A DNA stretch of 7,355 nt from Sphingomonadaceae bacterium (GTDB lineage Bacteria > Pseudomonadota > Alphaproteobacteria > Sphingomonadales > Sphingomonadaceae): the NCBI GenBank assembly GCA_023384025.1, contig JAHDXX010000162.1, positions 1 to 7,355 of the forward strand, written 5' to 3'. Below the pieces are notes generated by a model that was not told where the DNA came from, made no database searches, and saw only the letters and a list, made by a program, of their open reading frames with translations. Positions 1 through 5,799 of this stretch are shown here, piece by piece. Made by a program: the position numbers and the translations under genes. The stretch's first letter is position 1; every line of letters begins with the position of its first letter.

Positions 1-781
1 CGTAGCCGAGCAGGTGCACTCGCCCTCGCAGGCCGGGCGCCCCGGCGAGCGCGACCACGCGGTCGTAGTCCCAGCCGAGACGACCGGCGAGCACGAGCTG
101 CTCCTCGACCGCTCCGGTCACCGCGAGCCGCCGGTAGCACTCGAGCAGCAGCTCGAGGTTCTTGCGGGGCTGGATCGTCCCGACGTAGAGCAGGTACCCG
201 GAGGGCACGTCCAGGCGCCCGGCGGCGGCCGCTCGCTCCAGCGCCGCTTCCGGGCGGAACTCCTCCGAGATGCCGTACGGAATCACGCGGAGCCGCGCCG
301 GGTCCGCCTCCGGCACGAGGCGCCGGATCTCCTCACCCACGACGCGGGAAGGGACGCAAACCCGAGCGGCACGGCGAATACTCGCTGCGACCGCGGTCCG
401 GTAGAGCCGGCTGCGCCGCAACGGCTCGTGGAGGGCCGGGTGCGAGAACGATGTCATGTCGTGGATCGTGAGAACGTGCTTCGCGCGCGAATCGGCGAGC
501 GGGAGGATGAAGGACGGCGAATGGATCACGTCGAGCCTACGCGCCACTCCGAGCAACGGGAGTGCGAGCTGCTGGAACCCGAGCCGCACGGGGCGGTGCC
601 GGGTCGAGGCCGTGACGAGCTCGAAGCTCTGCGGGAGCCCCGGAAGCCTGCCGCGGTCCTCGCGGTTCACGAACACGACGTAGCGGTTTCGTCGATCGAC
701 CTCGGCAAGCCCTCGAACGAGCCCCAGCAGATAGGCGTCGACTCCGGTCGCCTCGGGCAGCAGCGCAGTCAGGTCGATGCC
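1..781 (-). CDS. GT4-family glycosyltransferase, partial (runs off left edge; N-terminus fused to MscS fragment)
   Basis: Read on the minus strand, this is one uninterrupted frame of about 260 codons that leaves the window at base 1. Visible landmarks fit a GT-B fold, family 4 glycosyltransferase: an N-terminal GIDLTALLPEATGVDAYL (typical start of the acceptor domain), TIHDMTSFSHP near 345-460, and the donor-domain entry YVGTIQPRKNLELLLECY near 140-195, whose Arg-Lys pair normally contacts the nucleotide-sugar phosphates. The C-terminal EX7E region lies outside the window. Family members transfer sugars from nucleotide donors, usually in polysaccharide or glycolipid synthesis; donor and acceptor cannot be told here. 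It has no start codon of its own: its frame continues from the upstream channel gene. Leucine is coded about two thirds by CTC, against about half in the MscS part. It may come from another organism. The GT4 call is firm; its belonging here is doubtful. Confidence 0.85.
761..781 (-). other. Chimeric junction between the channel and glycosyltransferase frames
   Basis: These 21 bases encode GIDLTAL (residues 124-130 of the combined frame). Upstream the frame reads as an MscS second membrane helix; downstream it reads as the start of a GT4 enzyme. The heptapeptide fits both: GIDLTAL before the channel pore helix, and GIDLTALLPEATG at the beginning of the transferase. A join at a short word shared by two unrelated genes would keep the frame open exactly as seen. 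The precise breakpoint inside or next to this interval cannot be set from one sequence. Confidence 0.65.
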
Positions 782-1150
782 GAGCAGGTCGATCCCGACG
801 AGGATTGCCAGCGCCCATACCGCGAGGGTCAGCAGCTTTTCCGCCAGCACCCGCTGCGAGGGGTCGAGCCGGGTAATCCGGCGCAGGCCCGCATGGGCCA
901 GCTTGCTGAAGAACCAGGCCGCGGTGATGACTCCGACGATCACCATGACCACGAGCAGCCCGTCCCACACGGAAACGCGCATATCGCCGAGGCTGAGCGC
1001 CCACGAATCGAGCGTGTCCACCACGCCGCCCACCGCTTCGCTGCGTTCGGAGACCGCTTCCCGGATGCCTTCTGCCGCAGGAGCGACGTCTGTCGGTTGT
1101 GCCGGTGCAGGTTCAGGTTCAGGTGCGGGTGCGGGGACTGGTGCGGTCAT
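761..1150 (-). CDS. Small MscS-family mechanosensitive channel, N-terminal fragment only
   Basis: The frame starts at ATG 1150-1148, overlapping the TGA of the upstream metC-like gene by four bases (ATGA), so translational coupling is likely. The first 40 residues are rich in Pro, Ala and Glu, as in short MscS-like proteins of sphingomonads. A first hydrophobic segment lies at about residues 61-82 (VWDGLLVVMVIVGVITAAWF). A charged linker with LRRITRLDPSQR follows, then a second segment at about 103-123 ending in DLLGIDLTAL. In this family the next element should be the pore helix, rich in Gly and Ala (of the GALGLAIGFGLQ type), followed by the beta domain. Both are absent; from residue 131 on the protein is a glycosyltransferase. 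The channel, if whole, would sit in the inner membrane and release solutes on osmotic downshock. The MscS call is inferred from layout and resemblance without a search. Confidence 0.7.
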
Positions 1151-2355
1151 CCTTGCTCCATCGTCGTGAAGGCCTGATCGAGATCGGCGATCAGGTCGGC
1201 GGGGTCTTCCAGCCCGATCGACAGGCGCACCCCGAATGTGTCGTCACCCGACCAATGCGCGGGCGGCCAGTTGGTTTCGCTGCGGATCGGGGCGGGGTCG
1301 AACGGCACCACCAGGCTTTCGTATCCACCCCAGCTGTAGCCGATGCCGAACAGGGTCAGCGCGTCGATGAAGCGCGCGCGGGCGGCACTGTCCCGCCCCT
1401 TGAGCACGAAGCTGAACAGACCGCAGCCACCGGTGAAATCGCGCTGCCACAGGTCATGATCGGGCGAGCCGGGGAGCATGGGGCACATCACCTGGGCAAC
1501 CTCGGGTTGGCTTTCCAGCCAGCGGGCAATCTTCAGCGCGCTTGCCGTACTGCGCTCCAGCCGCACGGCCATGGTGCGCAAGCCGCGCGCGGCGAGAGCG
1601 GCATCGTCAGGCGAGACGACATGGCCCAGCGCCTGCGCGGTCTGGCGCAGGCGCGCATACCAGCGTTTGCCCGCACTGGCCGAGCCCATCATCAGGTCGG
1701 AATGCCCCCCGACGTGCTTGGTCAGGCTCATGATCGCGATGTCGCAGCCGTGGGTGAGGGCGGGAAAACCGAGCGGGCTGGCCCAGGTGTTGTCGAGCAG
1801 GCTGACTGCGCCTTTCTCGCGCGCGATGGCAGCGAGCGCGGGCACGTCGCACAATTCCATCGTCAGGCTGCCGGGGCTTTCCAGCAGGACGGCCCTGGTC
1901 CGCTCGCAAAATTTGGCGGCAAACCCGTCAAGGTCGAGCGGGTCGAAGAACCGGCTCTCGATCCCCATTCGCGCGAGCAGGCCGGTCGCCATCGTGCGGC
2001 TGGGTTCATAGGCATTGTCGGTCACCAGCAGCACGTCGCCGGGCTTGAGCACTGCCAGCAACGCCCCCGCGATCGCGGCGACCCCGCTGGGGTAGAGCAC
2101 CGTGCCATGCGCGCCCGGCTCCAGCTCGGTCAGCGCTTCGGCCAGGGCCCACTGGGTCGGCGCGCCGCGGCGGCCGTAGAAGAACCGGCCATCCTCGTTG
2201 TGCTTCCCGCCATCCTCTTTCGCCGCCATGTCGGGATAGAGGTGGGTGCTGGCGCGCCAGACCGGCGGGTTGACCACCGGACCGGTCCATTCGGGGCGCC
2301 GCCCGGCGGTGACGACTTTGGTATCGGGGCGGGCATCCTTGGGAGCTTTTGCCAT
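1147..2355 (-). CDS. metC: Cystathionine beta-lyase-type PLP enzyme
   Basis: A 402-residue protein of the Cys/Met-metabolism PLP family (fold type I), close to the usual 390-400. Visible landmarks: YGRRGAPT (Y60, R62), which in relatives binds the cofactor phosphate of the partner subunit; YPSGVAA around S90; Y116 in TDNAYEPSR; D188 in LLDNTWASPLGF, expected to hold the pyridine nitrogen; and K213 in SLTKHVGGHSD, the Schiff-base lysine. The expected reaction is beta-elimination of cystathionine to homocysteine, pyruvate and ammonia in methionine synthesis; a desulfhydrase role is also possible. I chose ATG 2355 rather than the upstream in-frame start at 2421, because 2355 leaves one base after the sseA stop (TGA-C-ATG) while 2421 would overlap sseA by 65 bases, and the extra residues (MAAGANGVLTRPLP) do not look conserved. 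The gene overlaps the next start by ATGA. Family is certain; exact substrate is inferred. Confidence 0.9.
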   Translation of the reverse strand: MAKAPKDARPDTKVVTAGRRPEWTGPVVNPPVWRASTHLYPDMAAKEDGGKHNEDGRFFYGRRGAPTQWALAEALTELEPGAHGTVLYPSGVAAIAGALLAVLKPGDVLLVTDNAYEPSRTMATGLLARMGIESRFFDPLDLDGFAAKFCERTRAVLLESPGSLTMELCDVPALAAIAREKGAVSLLDNTWASPLGFPALTHGCDIAIMSLTKHVGGHSDLMMGSASAGKRWYARLRQTAQALGHVVSPDDAALAARGLRTMAVRLERSTASALKIARWLESQPEVAQVMCPMLPGSPDHDLWQRDFTGGCGLFSFVLKGRDSAARARFIDALTLFGIGYSWGGYESLVVPFDPAPIRSETNWPPAHWSGDDTFGVRLSIGLEDPADLIADLDQAFTTMEQG

Positions 2356-2356
2356 G

Positions 2357-3205
2357 TCAGCGCGCGGCCCCTGTTTCCTTGGGAGTGGCCGGGTCAGCAC
2401 CCCATTCGCTCCAGCTGCCATCGTAGAGCGCGCCTTGATCGTGCCCGAGCAACCGGTGCGCGAACAGCACGACCGATGCCGTCATCCCGCTGCCGCAGCT
2501 GGCGACGAGCGGTGCGGCGGGGTCGATCCCGGCGGTGCGGAAGGCGGCGGCGATGTCCCCGGCGCTGCGAAAGCTGCCATCGGGGTGGAGCAGGTCGCCG
2601 AAGAACAGGTTGCGCGCGCCGGGGATGTGCCCGCCGGGCAGGCCGTGGACGGTATCTTCGGTTTCGCCGGTGAACCGGCCCGCGTCGCGCGCATCGACCA
2701 CCTGCTCGGCGCGGGTGGCGAGGTTGGCAAGCATCTGCTCCTTGGAGCGGACGCGGTCGCGGCTTCCATCGAGGGTGAAGGCACCGGCGGCTTCGACTGG
2801 CGCGGAACCGGTTTCGACCGGGCGTCCTTCGGCGCGCCACTTCGCCAGCCGCCCGTCGAGCACTGCAACCTTGCGCCAACCGGCCAGCGTCAGGATCAGC
2901 CAGGCGCGGCAGGAGGAGCGGATCGCGCTGTCATCATAGAGCACGATCGAATCGCCCGCCTTGACCCCCAGCGAGGCAAGGCGAGCCGAGACCTGCGCAT
3001 CCGTCGGGAAGGCGGCGGGCACTTCGGAACCGGGGTCGGTCAGGTTGCCCAGCGCCAGGAACCGCGCCCCCGGAATGTGCGCGTCCCCGAACTCGGCAAG
3101 CGCGTCACGCCCGGCGGAAGGAAGGTGGGCCGAGGCGTCAAGCACCACCAGCCCGGGCTGGTCGAGGTTGGCGGCGAGCCATTCAGTCGTAACAAGCAGG
3201 TCCAT
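2357..3205 (-). CDS. sseA: 3-mercaptopyruvate sulfurtransferase (two-domain rhodanese)
   Basis: A 282-residue protein with tandem rhodanese domains, the normal size for SseA. The N-terminal, non-catalytic domain (about 1-130) has HIPGARFLALGNL and VLYDDSAIRSSCRAW. The C-terminal domain (about 150-275) has VVDARDAGRF, GHIPGARNLFF and the active loop CGSGMTAS with C237 as the persulfide-carrying cysteine. CGSG-x-T is the signature that separates mercaptopyruvate sulfurtransferases from thiosulfate sulfurtransferases. The enzyme should move sulfur from 3-mercaptopyruvate to an acceptor such as cyanide or thioredoxin, giving pyruvate. ATG 3205 (MDLLVTTEWL) is preferred over the in-frame start at 3250, because the first 15 residues of the longer form are not rhodanese-like and would run into the end of the upstream gene. 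It sits 41 bases after that gene and one base before metC, so the group is probably co-transcribed. Confidence 0.92.
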   Translation of the reverse strand: MDLLVTTEWLAANLDQPGLVVLDASAHLPSAGRDALAEFGDAHIPGARFLALGNLTDPGSEVPAAFPTDAQVSARLASLGVKAGDSIVLYDDSAIRSSCRAWLILTLAGWRKVAVLDGRLAKWRAEGRPVETGSAPVEAAGAFTLDGSRDRVRSKEQMLANLATRAEQVVDARDAGRFTGETEDTVHGLPGGHIPGARNLFFGDLLHPDGSFRSAGDIAAAFRTAGIDPAAPLVASCGSGMTASVVLFAHRLLGHDQGALYDGSWSEWGADPATPKETGAAR

Positions 3206-3246
3206 GGCGCAGCGGTAGCGCCCCACCGGCCCCTGTGTCGACCCCG

Positions 3247-4359
3247 TCAATCGAGCGCGGCGACCCCGATCAGGCGATAGGTCTGCGGCATTTCGTCAAG
3301 CCGGAACGGCTGGAGCTTCCTTGCCTCGGTGTCAGGCAGGGTGCCGACAATGAACGTCCGGGCAATCGGCGGCAGGGTGCCTGCCTGCGCCCGAACCCTC
3401 AGCAGCGGGACATAGAGGTGCGCCTCGCCCTGCCGGAGAGTGCGGATTTCCGCTGTCGGCAGGCGCACGTCCTGCGCCAGTTCGACCCGCTCGCCCGGGG
3501 CGATGCGGGCAATGCGGCCCGTCTCAGGCAAGGGTCGGGCCGGATCGGCCAGTTGCTCGCTCGTCGGCACGCTGCCATGGGCCGTGGTCAGGTCAAGGCC
3601 GAGGGTGATGTCTTCCAGCGCGGTTTCACCCCGGTTTTCCAGCGTGACCCGGCAGGTAAAGGTCGCGGCCATCATGCTGCGGGTCAGATGGCTTGGCGTT
3701 GCGTCGATGCGCAAGGCGGGCGCTGGCTGCAACGGCTCCACAGTGGCCAGCGGAGGCTGCGGTGCAGGAATGATGGGTGCAGCGGCGCCATCCTCCGCCG
3801 TGACCAGCAGCAGTTCGATCTGCGGGGCCTTCGAAGCGGCAGGGGTGCGCTTGCGCCACCACAACAGACCGGCAGCAAGTGCTCCGAACAGGACGAGAAA
3901 ACCCGCTGCAACACCTGCAAGCCAGCTCCACGAGCCGGTTGTTTCGCCCTGCACGGGGCTTTCCGGCGGCGCTTCGGTTGGCTCGAACGTCGCTGGGGGT
4001 GCCGTGGTTTGATCTGCTGGAGGAGCCTCGGTCGGCGCCACCTCGACCGGCTCGCTCCGAGGCGTCGCACCCGTTCGTGCCGGGCGGGCAGCGGTCGGGG
4101 GAGGGACGGTCCGCGCCACCGGATCTGCGGTTTCCGTCGCGGTCGGGCTCGGGGTCGCCGCAGGTGTCGATGGTCGCGCCTCGACCGGGCGCGGGCGGGT
4201 CGCGGTCGGGGCATCCGGATCGACCGGGCCCTGCACTTGCGGTGCGCTGGCGGTCGGCGTGGCGGTCGGCCCGGGCGGCAGCTCGAACTCGCGCACCGAC
4301 GGGGCCGCTGCGGCGGGCGCGGCAAGCAGGGCCATCAGGATGGGGGCAGTCGGTCTCAT
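3247..4359 (-). CDS. Secreted-then-anchored Pro/Thr-rich membrane protein with C-terminal beta-sandwich-like domain, unknown function
   Basis: I do not recognise a named family for this 370-residue protein. Seen in order: a signal peptide (MRPTAPILMALLAAPAAAAP, likely cut near residue 19); a low-complexity region rich in Pro, Thr and Ala (about 25-140) with repeated PTAT, TEAPP and PTEAPPES motifs; one membrane helix at about 145-168 (WLAGVAAGFLVLFGALAAGLLWW) followed by RKR, suggesting the C-terminal part is cytoplasmic; and a C-terminal region (about 215-370) with TFTCRVTLENRGETALEDITL, which looks like an Ig-like/NEW3-type beta sandwich. If the signal peptide is cut, the Pro/Thr region would be periplasmic. 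ATG 4359 is chosen because it places the signal peptide at the N-terminus; the frame stays open upstream to 5088, but that part is the antisense shadow of queF. It is the first gene of the run leading to sseA and metC. Existence is well supported, function unknown. Confidence 0.75.
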   Translation of the reverse strand: MRPTAPILMALLAAPAAAAPSVREFELPPGPTATPTASAPQVQGPVDPDAPTATRPRPVEARPSTPAATPSPTATETADPVARTVPPPTAARPARTGATPRSEPVEVAPTEAPPADQTTAPPATFEPTEAPPESPVQGETTGSWSWLAGVAAGFLVLFGALAAGLLWWRKRTPAASKAPQIELLLVTAEDGAAAPIIPAPQPPLATVEPLQPAPALRIDATPSHLTRSMMAATFTCRVTLENRGETALEDITLGLDLTTAHGSVPTSEQLADPARPLPETGRIARIAPGERVELAQDVRLPTAEIRTLRQGEAHLYVPLLRVRAQAGTLPPIARTFIVGTLPDTEARKLQPFRLDEMPQTYRLIGVAALD

Positions 4360-4473
4360 CGGGTTTGCCTGCGGATTGCGAGGGCGCGCTGAATAGGGGC
4401 TGAAAGGCCGGGGGGCCAGCCCCAATGACCGGGATGACTTGTGCAGCAGGCGCGTTCGCGCCACATGCGCGGC
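4360..4473. promoter_or_regulatory. Divergent promoter region between the membrane-protein operon and queF
   Basis: This 114-base gap separates two outward-facing starts and must hold the promoters of both, but I see no convincing -35/-10 pair. Two inverted repeats stand out: GGGGCT (4396-4401) with AGCCCC (4418-4423), enclosing an inner GGCC/GGCC pair and a run of six G; and GGCGCG (4449-4454) with CGCGCC (4457-4462), ending 11 bases before the queF start. No clear Shine-Dalgarno precedes queF. In DNA this GC-rich such repeats may be chance. Confidence 0.4.
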
Positions 4474-4932
4474 ATGAGCGACACAGTGACCCCCCGTTTC
4501 CTCGGTCAGCAGACCGGCCTGCCCGCCTCTCCGCAAGAGGCCGTGCTCGACTACGTGCCCAACCCGCGCAAGGGCACGCTCTATCTGGTGCGCTTCGCCG
4601 CGCCGGAGTTCACGTCGTTGTGCCCTGTCACCGGCGCGCCCGATTTCGCGCATCTGGTGATCGACTATGCCCCGGGCGAGACCATCGTCGAATCGAAGAG
4701 CCTCAAGCTGTTCCTCGGCTCGTTCCGCAATCACAACGGTTTCCACGAGGATGTGACGGTCGGCATCGGCCAGCGGCTGGCGGAGGAAATGCAGCCACGC
4801 TGGCTGCGCATCGGCGGCTACTGGTATCCGCGCGGGGGCATCCCGATCGACGTGTTCTGGCAGACCGGCGCACCACCCGAAGGGCTGTGGGTGCCGGAGC
4901 AGGGCGTCGCGGGCTATCGCGGGCGGGGGTGA
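4474..4932 (+). CDS. queF: NADPH-dependent 7-cyano-7-deazaguanine (preQ0) reductase
   Basis: A 152-residue single-domain QueF of the short YkvM type (T-fold). It reduces the nitrile of preQ0 to preQ1 with NADPH, a committed cytoplasmic step toward the queuosine tRNA modification. Visible landmarks: the nucleophile C50 in FTSLCPVTGAPDF, with D57 as the likely proton donor; the QueF signature ESKSLKLFLGSFRNH (E73-H87); and H91-E92 in GFHEDVTV, where the Glu binds substrate in relatives. ATG 4474 (MSDTVTPRFLG) is the best start. In-frame ATG 4465 and GTG 4441 are possible but would add only arginine-rich, unconserved residues. No other queuosine gene is present nearby, so it seems to stand alone. 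It is divergent from the membrane-protein operon. I see no preQ1 riboswitch-like leader in the short upstream gap. Confidence 0.95.
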   Translation: MSDTVTPRFLGQQTGLPASPQEAVLDYVPNPRKGTLYLVRFAAPEFTSLCPVTGAPDFAHLVIDYAPGETIVESKSLKLFLGSFRNHNGFHEDVTVGIGQRLAEEMQPRWLRIGGYWYPRGGIPIDVFWQTGAPPEGLWVPEQGVAGYRGRG

Positions 4933-5115
4933 AGCCACCTTTCGTGCCCGCGGGCGCGGTGCAATCTGTTCCGTTCGCGTAACGCCAACGGGAATCCTGC
5001 CGCATTTACGCATGACCTGAACCGTTCGCGCAGTGGCGCTCGCGGCGCAGTGCGGTGTGGGTAACACAGACCTCGGTCCCGGCAACAATCCGGTTGATCC
5101 AGACTGTTACCTGAC

Positions 5116-5121
5116 AAGGAG
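5116..5121 (+). promoter_or_regulatory. Strong Shine-Dalgarno that fixes the DUF2141 gene start
   Basis: AAGGAG lies seven bases before ATG 5129. It is the clearest ribosome binding site in the window and decides between this start and the upstream in-frame ATG 5033, which has no such site and would put 32 non-conserved residues before the signal peptide. Confidence 0.85.
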
Positions 5122-5128
5122 ATTTCGC

Positions 5129-5605
5129 ATGACCAGCTATACCGCCACTGTGATTTCGCTTGCTTGCGCCTTGGGCCTCGCGTTCCCGGCAACCGTTGGG
5201 GCACAGGAGCCCGCAGCACTCCCGGGCGCCGAGAACGGAGCTTCCCCTTCCGCACTGGTCCTGACGCTTGCCAACCTCCGCCAGCCGACCGGTCAGGTCA
5301 TGGTCGCATTGTTCGACGACGCGGCCGCTTTCAACGGGCGCGGTGAGCCGGTCCGCTCGCTCGTCGTGCCGGTTGACGCAAGCAGTGCCAGCGTGACCAT
5401 CGAGGGCCTGGAGCCGGGCGAATATGCGTTGAAGCTGTTTCACGACCTCGACGGCAACGGCAAGATGGGCATGAACGGGTTCGGCATGCCGACGGAACCC
5501 TACGCCTTTTCCAAGAACGCCCCGGTCTCGTTCGGGCCGCCCCGGTGGGATCAGGCAGTGTTCACCGTTGAAGGTGAGACCGTGCAGACTGTCTCGTTTC
5601 GCTGA
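5129..5605 (+). CDS. DUF2141 secreted protein
   Basis: A 158-residue protein of the DUF2141 type, whose biochemical role is not established. A signal peptide covers about residues 1-25 (hydrophobic core ATVISLACALGLAFPAT, likely cut after VGA), so the product should be periplasmic or outside the cell. The mature part begins a beta-rich domain near 41 with LVLTLANLRQPTGQVMVALF, followed by VTIEGLEPGEYALKLFHDLD. The family signature HDLDGNGKMGMNGFGMP and EPYAFSKNAP occupies about 105-132; its DLDGNG resembles a calcium-binding loop (D106, D108, N110), but metal binding is only a guess. The gene has its own strong Shine-Dalgarno and a 196-base upstream gap, so it is probably transcribed alone. 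A GC hairpin follows the stop. Confidence 0.85.
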   Translation: MTSYTATVISLACALGLAFPATVGAQEPAALPGAENGASPSALVLTLANLRQPTGQVMVALFDDAAAFNGRGEPVRSLVVPVDASSASVTIEGLEPGEYALKLFHDLDGNGKMGMNGFGMPTEPYAFSKNAPVSFGPPRWDQAVFTVEGETVQTVSFR

Positions 5606-5613
5606 GGGCGCGC

Positions 5614-5636
5614 GGGCGGGCGTACGCTGCCCGCCC
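5614..5636 (+). terminator. GC-rich hairpin after the DUF2141 gene
   Basis: GGGCGGGC (5614-5621) and GCCCGCCC (5629-5636) form a perfect 8-bp stem with a 7-base loop, starting 8 bases after the stop codon. No T-run follows, so it is at best an atypical intrinsic terminator. It could also serve as an end signal for the minus-strand tRNA transcript, which converges on it. Confidence 0.45.
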
Positions 5637-5665
5637 ATCGCTCGCCATGGTCAGCAGAAAGGAAA

Positions 5666-5741
5666 TGGTGCCGGTTAGAGGATTCGAACCCCTGGCCTGA
5701 TGATTACAAATCAACTGCTCTACCAACTGAGCTAAACCGGC
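5666..5741 (-). tRNA. tRNA-Thr (anticodon TGT)
   Basis: A complete 76-base cloverleaf with encoded CCA (complement of 5666-5668). The acceptor GCCGGTT pairs with AACCGGC. The D arm is GCTC-AGTTGGTA-GAGC. The anticodon loop TTTGTAA carries TGT at 5706-5708, reading ACA and related threonine codons. The T arm is AGGGG-TTCGAAT-CCTCT with one G-T pair. The anticodon stem GTTGA/TCATC has one T-T mismatch at positions 28/42. It lies between the DUF2141 gene and the end of the rarA-linked gene, and converges on the former. Confidence 0.95.
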
Positions 5742-5799
5742 GTACCCTTTTTTGCCCTACCGCTGCGCTGCTTGAGGGCGGGACGCCCGCGCCATTGAT
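5742..5799. promoter_or_regulatory. Short gap between the rarA-linked gene and the tRNA gene
   Basis: These 58 bases must contain the end of the rarA-linked transcript and possibly the tRNA promoter. A small inverted repeat, GCGGG (5778-5782) with CCCGC (5786-5790), is the only candidate terminator, and is weak. On the minus strand an A6 run lies just before the tRNA 5' end. I cannot name a -35/-10 pair; the tRNA may be read through from the upstream gene. Confidence 0.3.

Noticed and set aside
14..1177. Long plus-strand open frame (387 codons)
   Set aside because: It lies antisense to the channel/transferase frame; its translation is Arg/Glu/His-rich without a domain. Open antisense frames are expected in such GC-rich coding DNA.
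1099..2673. Plus-strand open frame of 524 codons
   Set aside because: Antisense to metC and the end of sseA, both identified with active-site motifs; it spans a gene boundary and ends in an arginine-rich run.
2246..3280. Plus-strand open frame of 344 codons
   Set aside because: Antisense shadow of sseA with no recognisable motifs.
3235..4392. Plus-strand open frame of 385 codons
   Set aside because: Antisense to the membrane-protein gene; its translation is arginine- and glycine-rich, without the signal peptide and helix seen on the other strand.
4360..4473. preQ1 riboswitch upstream of queF
   Set aside because: I could not find the small pseudoknot with its A-rich tail; the gap is GC-rich with only simple inverted repeats.
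4360..5088. N-terminal extension of the membrane protein to 613 residues
   Set aside because: The added part is antisense to queF and would bury the signal peptide inside the protein.
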